Assembly (NCBI RefSeq): GCF_000013645.1
Contig: NC_007951.1
Location: 4,650,001 to 4,714,000, forward strand
Source: Paraburkholderia xenovorans LB400
GTDB lineage: Bacteria; Pseudomonadota; Gammaproteobacteria; Burkholderiales; Burkholderiaceae
DNA: 64,000 nucleotides
Reading direction: 5' to 3'
Positions 43,960 to 51,194 of the stretch are shown piece by piece. Below the pieces are notes generated by a model, which saw only the letters and a program-made list of their open reading frames with translations, searched no databases and was not told the origin of the DNA. The position numbers were made by a program, and so were the translations under genes. How positions within the stretch are numbered: position 1 is the first letter of the stretch; every line of letters starts with the position of its first letter.

Positions 43960-44682
43960 TCAGAGGATGGCGGCGACGCTGGTCAAGCCGACCGTCGAGC
44001 CGTTCGACAGCACGAGGCCCGGCGTGCCGTTGGCCTGCATGACGACGCTTTGCACCGTTGCGCCCGTGAGCGTGGTGGCCGTGGCCTGCTGACCGTTGAT
44101 CGTGCCGACCGCGCTGATCGTGTACGTGCCGTCGGGCAGCGCGTTGCCGGCCGAATCGGTCGGCGTCCAGCCCACCGGAATCGTGCCCGCCGACTGCTTG
44201 CCGAGGTCGAGCGTGCTGACGATCTGGCCCGACGAGTTCTTCACCACCACCTGCAGGTCGCCCACCGGGTTGGCGAGCTGCACGCCGAACGCGCCGGCCT
44301 TGCCGCTCGCGACCGAAACCGAACTGCCCGGCGCCAGCACGGTCGAGCCGATCAGCAGCGCGGCCTGCGACTGCTGGCCCGCCGACATCTGCGTGGCGAG
44401 CGAGGTGAGCGTCGTGTTCAGCTGACTGATGCCCGAGACCGTGTTGATCTGCGCCAGCTGCGAGGTCATCTGCGAGCTGTCCATCGGATTGGTCGGATCC
44501 TGGTTCTTCAACTGTGCGACGAGCAGTTGCAGGAAGGTGTTCTGCAGATCGGTCGCCGACGTGCCCGAAGTGCTGCCCGTCGAGCTGGTGGAGCTCGAGG
44601 CACTGTTCGTACCGTTCATCGTATCGAGCAGCGTTTGCGACACATTCGTGCCGTTGCTGCCGATGGTGGTGTTGGTGGTCAA
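43960..44682 (-). CDS. flgD: Flagellar hook capping protein FlgD
   Basis: FlgD is the scaffold cap for hook assembly and is lost on completion. The 240-residue protein has a Ser/Thr-rich N-terminus and the conserved FLQLLVAQLKNQDPTNPMDS followed by SQMTSQLAQINTVSGI. A C-terminal Ig/Tudor-like region ends with VVMQANGTPGLVLSNGST. Position between flgC and flgE is canonical. Confidence 0.97.
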   Translation of the reverse strand: MTTNTTIGSNGTNVSQTLLDTMNGTNSASSSTSSTGSTSGTSATDLQNTFLQLLVAQLKNQDPTNPMDSSQMTSQLAQINTVSGISQLNTTLTSLATQMSAGQQSQAALLIGSTVLAPGSSVSVASGKAGAFGVQLANPVGDLQVVVKNSSGQIVSTLDLGKQSAGTIPVGWTPTDSAGNALPDGTYTISAVGTINGQQATATTLTGATVQSVVMQANGTPGLVLSNGSTVGLTSVAAIL

Positions 44683-44692
44683 GGAGCTCTCC

Positions 44693-45118
44693 TCAGGTTC
44701 CGATCGTGAGCGTTTTCAGCATCAGGGTCTTGGCGGTGTTCAAGGTCTCCACGTTGGCCTGATACGAGCGCGAGGCCGAGATCATGTTGACCATCTCCTG
44801 TACCGGATCGACGTTCGGCAGCGTGACGTAGCCGTCCGCATTCGCGGCCGGATTGCCGGGGTCGTACGCGGTCTTCATCGGCGTCGGGTCGTCGACCACG
44901 CCGGTGACCTGCACGCCGCCGACCTGCTGGCCGGAAGCCGTGCGCGCGCCGCCCAGCGGGCTGACCGCGAACACGACCTGCTTGGCCTTGTACGGCTGGC
45001 CGTCCGGGCCAGTCGTGCTGTCCGCGTTGGCGAGATTCGACGCCGTCACGTTGAGCCGTTGCGACTGCGCGGACATTGCGGAGCCCGCGACACCAAAAAT
45101 GTTCATTAAAGATGGCAT
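44693..45118 (-). CDS. flgC: Flagellar proximal rod protein FlgC
   Basis: FlgC is a proximal rod protein. The 141-residue product reads MPSLMNIFGVAGSAMSAQSQ then RLNVTASNLANADSTTGPDG, closely following the E. coli FlgC N-terminus. It ends DPVQEMVNMISASRSYQANV. AGGA precedes the ATG. A 148-base spacer holding a hairpin repeat separates it from flgB. Confidence 0.97.
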   Translation of the reverse strand: MPSLMNIFGVAGSAMSAQSQRLNVTASNLANADSTTGPDGQPYKAKQVVFAVSPLGGARTASGQQVGGVQVTGVVDDPTPMKTAYDPGNPAANADGYVTLPNVDPVQEMVNMISASRSYQANVETLNTAKTLMLKTLTIGT

Positions 45119-45143
45119 GTTTTCCTGACTTCTCCTGTGTCGG

Positions 45144-45197
45144 CCGGAGTTAGCGCTTCAGCGCCTACTCCGGTCCCGTGCAACGCGGTTGCACGGG
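45144..45197. repeat. Single dispersed copy of the hairpin repeat, in flgB-flgC spacer
   Basis: CCGGAGTTAGCGC, loop TTCA, GCGCCTACTCCGG (45144-45173), is followed by a perfect second hairpin, CCCGTGCAAC-GCG-GTTGCACGGG (45175-45197). It matches the 49-bp units at 2351-2595 in overall order (hairpin, GGTCCC, TGCA). At one stem position the C-G pair of the array is a G-C pair here, a compensatory change. Confidence 0.85.
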
Positions 45198-45266
45198 TTG
45201 AGCCGGCTTCACGTTAATCCCGTAGCGATTGTTCCTGCGTACTGCCGAGTCTGTCGCCGTGGCTTC

Positions 45267-45761
45267 TTACGAGCCCGACTGGATCGCCGACAGCATCGTT
45301 TTGATCTGGCTGGACAACACCGTCATGCCCGATTCGAAGTGCAAGGTGTTGTCCGCGAACTGCACCCGCTCTGTGTCGATGTCGACCGTGTTGCCGTCGA
45401 GCGCGGGTTGCGTCGGCACGCGGTATTGCAGATTGCCGTAGTCGTCGGGCGCACCGCCGGTCGGCGTCAGCGTCGACTTGCCGGCCATGTGGCCCGGCGC
45501 GGTCGACACCATCGACATACCGCCCGTCACGCCCGCGGGCTGCGTCATGGCCAGCGTCGAGCTGTTCGACGCAGCGGTGCCGGCGCTGCCGCCGGCCTTC
45601 TTCAGCGCGCCGGCGAGCGACGAGGCGAAGTCGACGTCGCGCGCCTTGTACCCGGGGGTATCGGCATTGGCGATATTCGACGACAGCAGCTCCTGCCGGT
45701 AAGCGCGCACATCGAGCGCTTGACGGCCAAAGGCGAATTCGGCATCGAGTTTGTCCAGCAT
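45267..45761 (-). CDS. flgB: Flagellar proximal rod protein FlgB
   Basis: FlgB is a proximal rod subunit. The 164-residue product starts MLDKLDAEFAFGRQALDVRA, then YRQELLSSNIANADTPGYKA, the rod signature. It ends ESGMTVLSSQIKTMLSAIQS. The start at 45761 is supported by GGAGA upstream. It is the first gene of flgBCDEFGHIJ and is divergent from flgA. Confidence 0.96.
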   Translation of the reverse strand: MLDKLDAEFAFGRQALDVRAYRQELLSSNIANADTPGYKARDVDFASSLAGALKKAGGSAGTAASNSSTLAMTQPAGVTGGMSMVSTAPGHMAGKSTLTPTGGAPDDYGNLQYRVPTQPALDGNTVDIDTERVQFADNTLHFESGMTVLSSQIKTMLSAIQSGS

Positions 45762-45915
45762 AAGAATCTCCGGAGAAGGTTCCCGAGGCTTCCCATGCGC
45801 GCCTCGCATGAAGACTGCGCCAGGCGGGAAGACCTTTTTGCATGAGGTGCATCTTATGGGCCGAACGCAAGCGGCAATCGGACGAATAACCGGGAAAGGG
45901 GGCTTCTATTCAACG

Positions 45916-45943
45916 TTTGCGCAAAGGGGGCGCTCACTAGAAT
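45916..45943 (+). promoter_or_regulatory. Possible sigma-70 promoter of flgA
   Basis: TTTGCG (45916-45921), 16 bases, TAGAAT (45938-45943) lies 35 bases before the flgA start in the flgB-flgA divergent region. The match is partial. Confidence 0.35.
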
Positions 45944-45978
45944 GCAAGGCGTACCGATGCATTCGATGGAGAAACACG

Positions 45979-47487
45979 ATGGACCAGCCCACCTTCGAGC
46001 CGACGCACCGCGCAAACCGCGCGGCCGCGCATCGCGTGGGCGCGGGCGCTCATGCCGCACGGCGCACTTCGCGCGGGGCTTCGCGCCTCGTGACCCGGCT
46101 CGTCGTGAGTCTGACGGTGTGGGTCGCCGGCGGCATCGTGCTGCTGCCGGCCAGCAGCCAGGCTCAGGAAGCCGGCGGTCCGATCGTGATTCCCGGTCCC
46201 GGAGAAAAGAATCCGGCCGCGCTCGCCGATCTGGCCGAGCACATGCAGGCCGCGCCCGCGAAGCGCGCCGGCTCCGCCGCCACGCTGGCGGCCGCCACCG
46301 CGCAATCGCTGACACCGGGCCAGACGGCGCGCGACGCCGATCCGTTCACGCGTGCCGCCAATGCGAACGGCTCGATCGTCATTCCGGGCGCGGGCGAACC
46401 GCCGGCCGCGCCGCAAATGATCCGCACCAACTTCAAGCCCGACGCCAACGGGGTCGTGACGATTCCCGCGCCGGGCAGCGCCAGTCCGAAGGACGGTGTC
46501 GCGAGAGTCAACGTCGTGCCGGCTTCGCGCCAGGTCGTGCCGGTCGTGGTCACGCCCGCGCCGCAGCTCAGCGGCGCACGGCAAGTCGCGGGCGTCCAGC
46601 CGGTGGCCGCCAACGCACCGCTCGCCGCTGTCGCGGGGGCATCCGCGACCGCAGGCTTCGACAGCCTCGCTTCACGCGGTGAGCCGCCGCAGTTTGGTGC
46701 GAACGGCAAGCCGGTTGCGACCAGGGCGGTTGCCGCTCCGGCTGCGGCCGCTGCGCCCGCGCCGGCCACGATTGCCGGCGCGTCGGCGGCGCGGCCCGTC
46801 GCACCCGCGGTCGCGCAGCAGAACCTGCGTCCCGCGGCGGTTGCGCAAGCCGCACCGCTGCCCGGCCAGCAAGATCCCGAGGCAATCCGCAGCGCCGCGC
46901 TCGCGTTTCTTCAGCAACAATCCGCCGGCTTGCCCGGCAAGGTGGACATCACCGTGGCGGCGGCATTTCCGCGCGGTCTCAGCGCCTGCACGACGCTCGA
47001 ACCGTTCATGCCGAGCGGCGCGCGCCTGTGGGGCCGCATGACCGTCGGCGTGCGCTGCGCGGGCGAGCGTCCGTGGACGATCTATCTGCAGGCGCGCATC
47101 TCGCTGCGCGCCACCTACTATCTGGCCGCGCGCGCGATGGCGCCGGGCGAAGTGCTCACCGCAGCCGACCTCGTCGCACGCGACGGCGATCTGACCGGCT
47201 TGCCGCAGGCCATCGTCACGGACCCCTCGCAGGCGGTCGGCTCGGTCACGCTCACGCGTGTCGCCGGCGGCATGCCGCTGCGCCGTGACATGCTGAAGAG
47301 CGCGTCGGCGGTGTCGATCGGACAGACGGTGCGAGTCGTGGCGGCGGGCCAGGGGTTCGCGATCTCGGCGGAAGGCAGCGCGATGAACAACGCGTCGCCG
47401 GGCCAGCAGGTGCGGGTCAAGACGGCCAACGGCCAGATCATTTCCGGCATCGTGAAAGACGGCTCGACCGTGGAGATCCAGCTGTGA
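45979..47487 (+). CDS. flgA: Flagellar P-ring assembly chaperone FlgA, with long N-terminal extension
   Basis: FlgA is a periplasmic chaperone for P-ring assembly. Only the last ~200 of 502 residues are FlgA-like: GRMTVGVRCAGERPWTIYLQ, then the SAF-like AMAPGEVLTAADLV and the C-terminal GQIISGIVKDGSTVEIQL. E. coli FlgA is about 220 residues. The extension has a charged start, a membrane/signal segment at about 41-63, and a Pro/Ala-rich linker with three degenerate repeats of the type SIVIPGAGE (residues 67, 132, 159). ATG 45979 has GGAG seven bases upstream. It is divergent from flgB. Confidence 0.93.
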   Translation: MDQPTFEPTHRANRAAAHRVGAGAHAARRTSRGASRLVTRLVVSLTVWVAGGIVLLPASSQAQEAGGPIVIPGPGEKNPAALADLAEHMQAAPAKRAGSAATLAAATAQSLTPGQTARDADPFTRAANANGSIVIPGAGEPPAAPQMIRTNFKPDANGVVTIPAPGSASPKDGVARVNVVPASRQVVPVVVTPAPQLSGARQVAGVQPVAANAPLAAVAGASATAGFDSLASRGEPPQFGANGKPVATRAVAAPAAAAAPAPATIAGASAARPVAPAVAQQNLRPAAVAQAAPLPGQQDPEAIRSAALAFLQQQSAGLPGKVDITVAAAFPRGLSACTTLEPFMPSGARLWGRMTVGVRCAGERPWTIYLQARISLRATYYLAARAMAPGEVLTAADLVARDGDLTGLPQAIVTDPSQAVGSVTLTRVAGGMPLRRDMLKSASAVSIGQTVRVVAAGQGFAISAEGSAMNNASPGQQVRVKTANGQIISGIVKDGSTVEIQL

Positions 47488-47644
47488 ATCGCCGCGGCGC
47501 GCGCGCCACGGCGCGGATCATGCGCCCAGCCTGCCCGACGCCCGCTCGGGCCGCCGCGCAAGGCGTAGCGAATGAAACCGCCGGCGGGGTCGCCAAGGGG
47601 CCGGATTGGCCTGAAAGACAAGGCAAAACCTGGAGCGATTGCGC

Positions 47645-47672
47645 TAAAGTTTTGATCACCGATTGCCGTTAT
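47645..47672 (+). promoter_or_regulatory. Sigma-28-like promoter of flgMN
   Basis: TAAAGTTT (47645-47652, perfect -35), 12 bases, GCCGTTAT (47665-47672). The spacer is one base longer than consensus, as in the fliS promoter. It lies 28 bases before the flgM start. Confidence 0.75.
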
Positions 47673-47700
47673 CAGGATCAAATCGTTCAGGAAGCCAATC

Positions 47701-48054
47701 GTGAAAGTCGATTCCACAACCAATTCGAATCTGCCGACGTTGAAAGACGCCCTGTCCCGCTCGCAACCAGGCGACGCGACGACCGCGAACAGCAACGCGC
47801 AGACTGCGGGCACGAGCTCGCCGACCACCACCAGCGGTTCGGGCGACGCCAGCGTCAGCCTGTCGGGCCTGTCGCAGCATCTGCGCAGCCTCGCGGCGTC
47901 CGGCTCGGCCGACATCGACACGGCGCATGTCGAGTCGATCAAGCAGGCCATCAAGGACGGCTCGCTGAAGATCGATTCCGGCAAGATCGCCGACGGCGTG
48001 CTGAACACGGCGCGCGAACTGTTGCAAAGCAAAACCTCGTCGACCGGCAACTGA
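47701..48054 (+). CDS. flgM: Anti-sigma-28 factor FlgM
   Basis: FlgM binds FliA and holds it inactive until FlgM is exported through the finished hook. The 117-residue protein is Ser/Thr-rich and disordered in the first half. The C-terminal helices that bind sigma-28 are HVESIKQAIKDGSLKIDSGK and IADGVLNTARELLQSK. It starts with GTG at 47701, with AGGAAG six bases before. A sigma-28-like promoter directly upstream gives the usual autoregulatory loop. Confidence 0.96.
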   Translation: MKVDSTTNSNLPTLKDALSRSQPGDATTANSNAQTAGTSSPTTTSGSGDASVSLSGLSQHLRSLAASGSADIDTAHVESIKQAIKDGSLKIDSGKIADGVLNTARELLQSKTSSTGN

Positions 48055-48148
48055 TCGACGCATCGAATTACGGTGAAGTGCCGGGCGGCATTCGACCAAC
48101 CCGGCTCGCCCATCATGCGCGAGCCGTCGTGTTCAGCGAGTTGTTGAG

Positions 48149-48595
48149 ATGAAAGACGCCCTGCTTGCCACCCTCATCGAAGAATATTCGGCCGTCGAGG
48201 CATTTGCCTCGATTCTGACGCTCGAGACCAAGGCGCTGACCGCCTTGTCGCCGCTGGAACTACTGCCGCCGATCATCGAGCAGAAAACCGGATTGATCGG
48301 TGAACTCGCCAGGCTCGAAGCCACGCGCGACGGGCTGCTCGCCGAGCTGGGCTTCCCGGCCGGGTGGCCCGGCATGGAGCTCGCGGCCAGCACCGACGCA
48401 CGCATCGCTGAACAATGGTCGCTGCTGCAAAAAGCCGCCGAACGCGCGCGGCGCAGCAATACGAGCAACGGTGAACTGATCCGCGTGCGGATGGACTACA
48501 ACCAGCGGGCGCTGACGGCGCTGCAGGTGGCCGTGCCGCAAAAGGCCGGTTTTTATGGTCCGGATGGCCGGATTCCGGCGCGTCCCGCCGTGTAA
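48149..48595 (+). CDS. flgN: Flagellar export chaperone FlgN
   Basis: FlgN is the cytosolic chaperone for FlgK and FlgL. The 148-residue, mostly helical protein has the FlgN-like N-terminus (LIEEYSAVEAFASILTLETK) and a Pro-rich tail ending GRIPARPAV. It follows flgM in the same direction after a 94-base gap. A terminator lies at 48652-48683. Confidence 0.92.
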   Translation: MKDALLATLIEEYSAVEAFASILTLETKALTALSPLELLPPIIEQKTGLIGELARLEATRDGLLAELGFPAGWPGMELAASTDARIAEQWSLLQKAAERARRSNTSNGELIRVRMDYNQRALTALQVAVPQKAGFYGPDGRIPARPAV

Positions 48596-48903
48596 AGATT
48601 GTCACTGGACCTGCGCGGCCTGATGCGCGGTCTGATACACATGGTGAATTGAAAGGGGTTCGTCTTTTGACGAGCCCTTTTTTCTTTCAGCTCCCTCAGT
48701 TCGAGCAAACCTCACTCCTACTCCTGCACGTTAGCCATCCGGCCAGGTGGCGCGGATTGGCCAGCCGCGTTGAAATCACGGCTTCCCCTTACTGAACACT
48801 CCGACGTCCCGAGCTTTTTTCCAGAAGTCTCCGGACGAGCATCGGCGGAGTGCTACCCACTAGCGAGGTTGTGTAGTCGTGTGTATGATTCGAGGAGTGC
48901 AGC
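48596..48903. other. Spacer between flgN and hicA
   Basis: 308 bases. It contains the flgMN terminator (48652-48683). The rest, up to the hicA ribosome-binding site, shows no clear gene; a TATGAT near 48890 could be a hicAB -10 box but has no convincing -35. Confidence 0.55.
48652..48683 (+). terminator. Terminator of flgMN
   Basis: AAAGGG(G)TTCGTC (48652-48664) pairs with GACGAGCCCTTT (48669-48680), with one bulged G and one G-T pair, around a TTTT loop. The stem runs into a T-run ending at 48683. Confidence 0.8.
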
Positions 48904-49086
48904 ATGAAAAGCGCCGAGGTTATGAAACTCATTCAAGCGGCTGGCTGGCGGCTGATCCGCATATCGGGAAGCCACCATCATTTCCGTCACGCGGCAAGAG
49001 CCGGTCTCGTGACCATCCCGCATCCGAACAAAGACCTTCCTCCCGGCACGTTGAACAGCATCTTGAAACAGGCGGGACTGAAATGA
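48904..49086 (+). CDS. hicA: HicA-type mRNA interferase toxin
   Basis: The 60-residue protein begins MKSAEVMKLIQAAGWRLIRI and has the catalytic SGSHHHFRH histidine motif of HicA's dsRBD-like fold. It ends PHPNKDLPPGTLNSILKQAG. HicA cleaves mRNA in a translation-independent manner. The ATG follows GGAGTGCAGC. It is followed directly by hicB, whose ATG overlaps its stop. Confidence 0.92.
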   Translation: MKSAEVMKLIQAAGWRLIRISGSHHHFRHAARAGLVTIPHPNKDLPPGTLNSILKQAGLK

Positions 49087-49493
49087 AAAACCTGACTTTT
49101 CCGATCGCGATTGAACCGGGCAATGCGGATCACGCGTTCGGCGTGATCGTGCCCGACATCCCGGGTTGTTACGCAGCAGGCGATACGCTGGAAGAGGCCT
49201 ACGCAAACGCGAAAGAAGCCATTGAAGCGCATCTTGATCTGCTGCTCGACGAAGGCTTGCCGGTCCCTGCGCGACTCTCGCTGGAGGAGCATCGGCGCAA
49301 TCCCGACTATGCGGATTTCACGTGGGGGCTTGTCGCCACCCGGAATATTCCCGCCTTGAAGAAGGCGGTGCGTATCAATATCTCGTTGCCCGAAGCGTTG
49401 GTTCAGGAAATCGACACTTACGCCCAGGCGCGCGGCATGTCGCGCTCGGCGTTTCTGGCGCTGGCCGCGGAACATGAAATGGCCGGTGCATGA
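49083..49493 (+). CDS. hicB: HicB-type antitoxin
   Basis: The 136-residue antitoxin has an N-terminal RNase-H-like HicB domain (FGVIVPDIPGCYAAGDTLEE, then AYANAKEAIEAHLDLLLDEG). Its C-terminal ribbon-helix-helix (NISLPEALVQEIDTYAQARG) binds the operator. It neutralises HicA and represses the operon. The start overlaps the hicA stop by four bases. It converges on fliA. Confidence 0.93.
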   Translation: MKNLTFPIAIEPGNADHAFGVIVPDIPGCYAAGDTLEEAYANAKEAIEAHLDLLLDEGLPVPARLSLEEHRRNPDYADFTWGLVATRNIPALKKAVRINISLPEALVQEIDTYAQARGMSRSAFLALAAEHEMAGA

Positions 49494-49561
49494 AACGGGC
49501 GGGGTTCAGGCCGCCGCTAGAACGTCGATTTGCTTTCGCGTTGAAACACCGGATCCGCGCT

Positions 49562-50296
49562 TCAGGTCGCCTCGGCGTTCGCCCAGGCCATCTCGCGCAA
49601 GCGCGTGCGCAAACGGGCCACGGCCTGGCTGTGCAACTGGCACACCCGCGACTCGCTGACTTCCATCACCGCGCCGATTTCGCGCAGGTTCATGCCGCGT
49701 TCGTAGTACAGCGACATCAGCAGCTTCTCGCGCTCCGGCAGGCGATCAATCGCCTCCACCAGCGCCGAGCGCAGGCTGTCGTCGAGGAGCGCCGACAGCG
49801 GGTCCGAATGATCGACGCAGTAGCGGTCGAGGAACGGCTCGTCGTCCGCCGAACGGTCGAAGTCTTCGTAATAGATCAGTTGACTGCCGTGCAGATCCTG
49901 CAACATCGACTGATACTCGTCGAGCGGCATTTGCAGATGCTCGGCAATCTCCGTTTCGCTCGCCGAACGGCCCAGATTCTGCTCCACCTTGTGCACCGCC
50001 GTTTCCACTTCGCGCGAGGTGCGCCGCAAGCTGCGCGGCAACCAGTCGTTGCTGCGCAATTCGTCGAGCATCGCGCCGCGAATCCGCTGGCTCGCGTAGG
50101 TCTCGAACTGCGCGCCCTGGTCTTCCTTGTAGCGGCTTGCCGCGTCCAGCAGTCCGATCATGCCGGCCTGGATCAGATCGTCGAGATCGACGCTCGCCGG
50201 CATCTTGGCAACGAGCTGCAAGCCGAGGCGACGCACGAGCGGTGCGTACTTCGTCAGAACGTCGGCTTGGGAGATCTTTCCCTGAGCGTTATACAT
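49562..50296 (-). CDS. fliA: Flagellar sigma-28 factor FliA
   Basis: FliA directs transcription of late flagellar and chemotaxis genes. The 244-residue protein has sigma regions 1.2-2.4 (VDLDDLIQAGMIGLLDAASR, FETYASQRIRGAMLDELRSN), region 3, and region 4.2 (NLREIGAVMEVSESRVCQLH). The start at 50296 follows AGGGGAG; open frame upstream lies inside flhG and is not FliA-like. It is the last gene of the flhB-A-F-G-fliA series. FlgM at 47701 is its anti-sigma. Confidence 0.98.
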   Translation of the reverse strand: MYNAQGKISQADVLTKYAPLVRRLGLQLVAKMPASVDLDDLIQAGMIGLLDAASRYKEDQGAQFETYASQRIRGAMLDELRSNDWLPRSLRRTSREVETAVHKVEQNLGRSASETEIAEHLQMPLDEYQSMLQDLHGSQLIYYEDFDRSADDEPFLDRYCVDHSDPLSALLDDSLRSALVEAIDRLPEREKLLMSLYYERGMNLREIGAVMEVSESRVCQLHSQAVARLRTRLREMAWANAEAT

Positions 50297-50324
50297 CGTG
50301 CTCCCCTTGTCCTTGTGCCGCCCT

Positions 50325-51194
50325 TCAGGCGTGCTGCGCAGACGGTTGGTCGGCGTGTTGCGCCGCTGTAACTGTCGCGGGCGCCATCCACGGCGTTTGC
50401 GACGACATCGCTGACCGCATCGGCCAGTACTGCAATTCGGCGGCGAGATGCCGGAAGTCGCGCGCAGCCGGTGTCGACGGAAACGCATCGACGACACAAC
50501 GCGACAACTCCAGGGCTCGCGCCATCCGCGCATCGGCGGCAATGCAACCGGCGTCTTCCAGCGCCACCGTCAGGTAGCGCCCGGCCACGCCGGCCAGGTT
50601 GGCAAACGCGATATGCGCGTCGTTCACGCTCTGCACGTAGTTCACCAGCACGCGGAACTGCGCGATCGCATGTCCGTAGTGCAGGCGCTTCATGCACGCG
50701 TACGCGTCCGTGATCGCCTGCGCGGCCATGCGCGTGACGATCATCACGTCGTGCGCCTGCTGCGCGAGCGCGGACAGGTGGCCTTGCGGATCCAGTTGCG
50801 CGTCGATCAGCACGACGTCGGCGGAACCGCGCAACACCACGCCGAATTCCGCGGCCGTGTGACCTTCGCGGCTCAGGCGCGAGGCGGCCAGCACCGAAAT
50901 GCCGAGCGCGTGCCGCGCGGCGGCGTCGTCGAGCGTCATCTCGCCGCGCATCACGGCGGCGAAATTGCCCGCGCCGCGCACGCCGCCGAGCATCGCGCTC
51001 ACCGACTTCTCGCCCAGGCACTCGTCGATCACCAGCACGTCCTTGCCCTGCTGCGCCAGCGCGGCGGCAAGATTCACCACCGTCGTCGTACAGCCGGCGC
51101 CGAGCGAGCCGCCCGTCACCGCAATCACGCGTGAGCCGCTGCGAGCCAGCATCCGCCGCAGTCCTTCTGCCTGATCGGAAATGAGCTTATCCAA
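50325..51194 (-). CDS. flhG: Flagellar number regulator FlhG (FleN/MinD-like), ATPase motif degenerate
   Basis: FlhG is a MinD-family partner of FlhF that limits flagellar number. The 289-residue protein keeps the FlhF-activating N-terminal motif DQAEGLR (residues 7-13). In the deviant Walker A position (28-37) it has GGSLGAGCTT instead of the usual GKGGVGKT, so both key lysines are absent. The Asp region is DECLG rather than DADLG. ATP hydrolysis and MinD-like dimerisation may be lost. It starts with TTG overlapping the flhF stop. Confidence 0.92.
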   Translation of the reverse strand: MDKLISDQAEGLRRMLARSGSRVIAVTGGSLGAGCTTTVVNLAAALAQQGKDVLVIDECLGEKSVSAMLGGVRGAGNFAAVMRGEMTLDDAAARHALGISVLAASRLSREGHTAAEFGVVLRGSADVVLIDAQLDPQGHLSALAQQAHDVMIVTRMAAQAITDAYACMKRLHYGHAIAQFRVLVNYVQSVNDAHIAFANLAGVAGRYLTVALEDAGCIAADARMARALELSRCVVDAFPSTPAARDFRHLAAELQYWPMRSAMSSQTPWMAPATVTAAQHADQPSAQHA

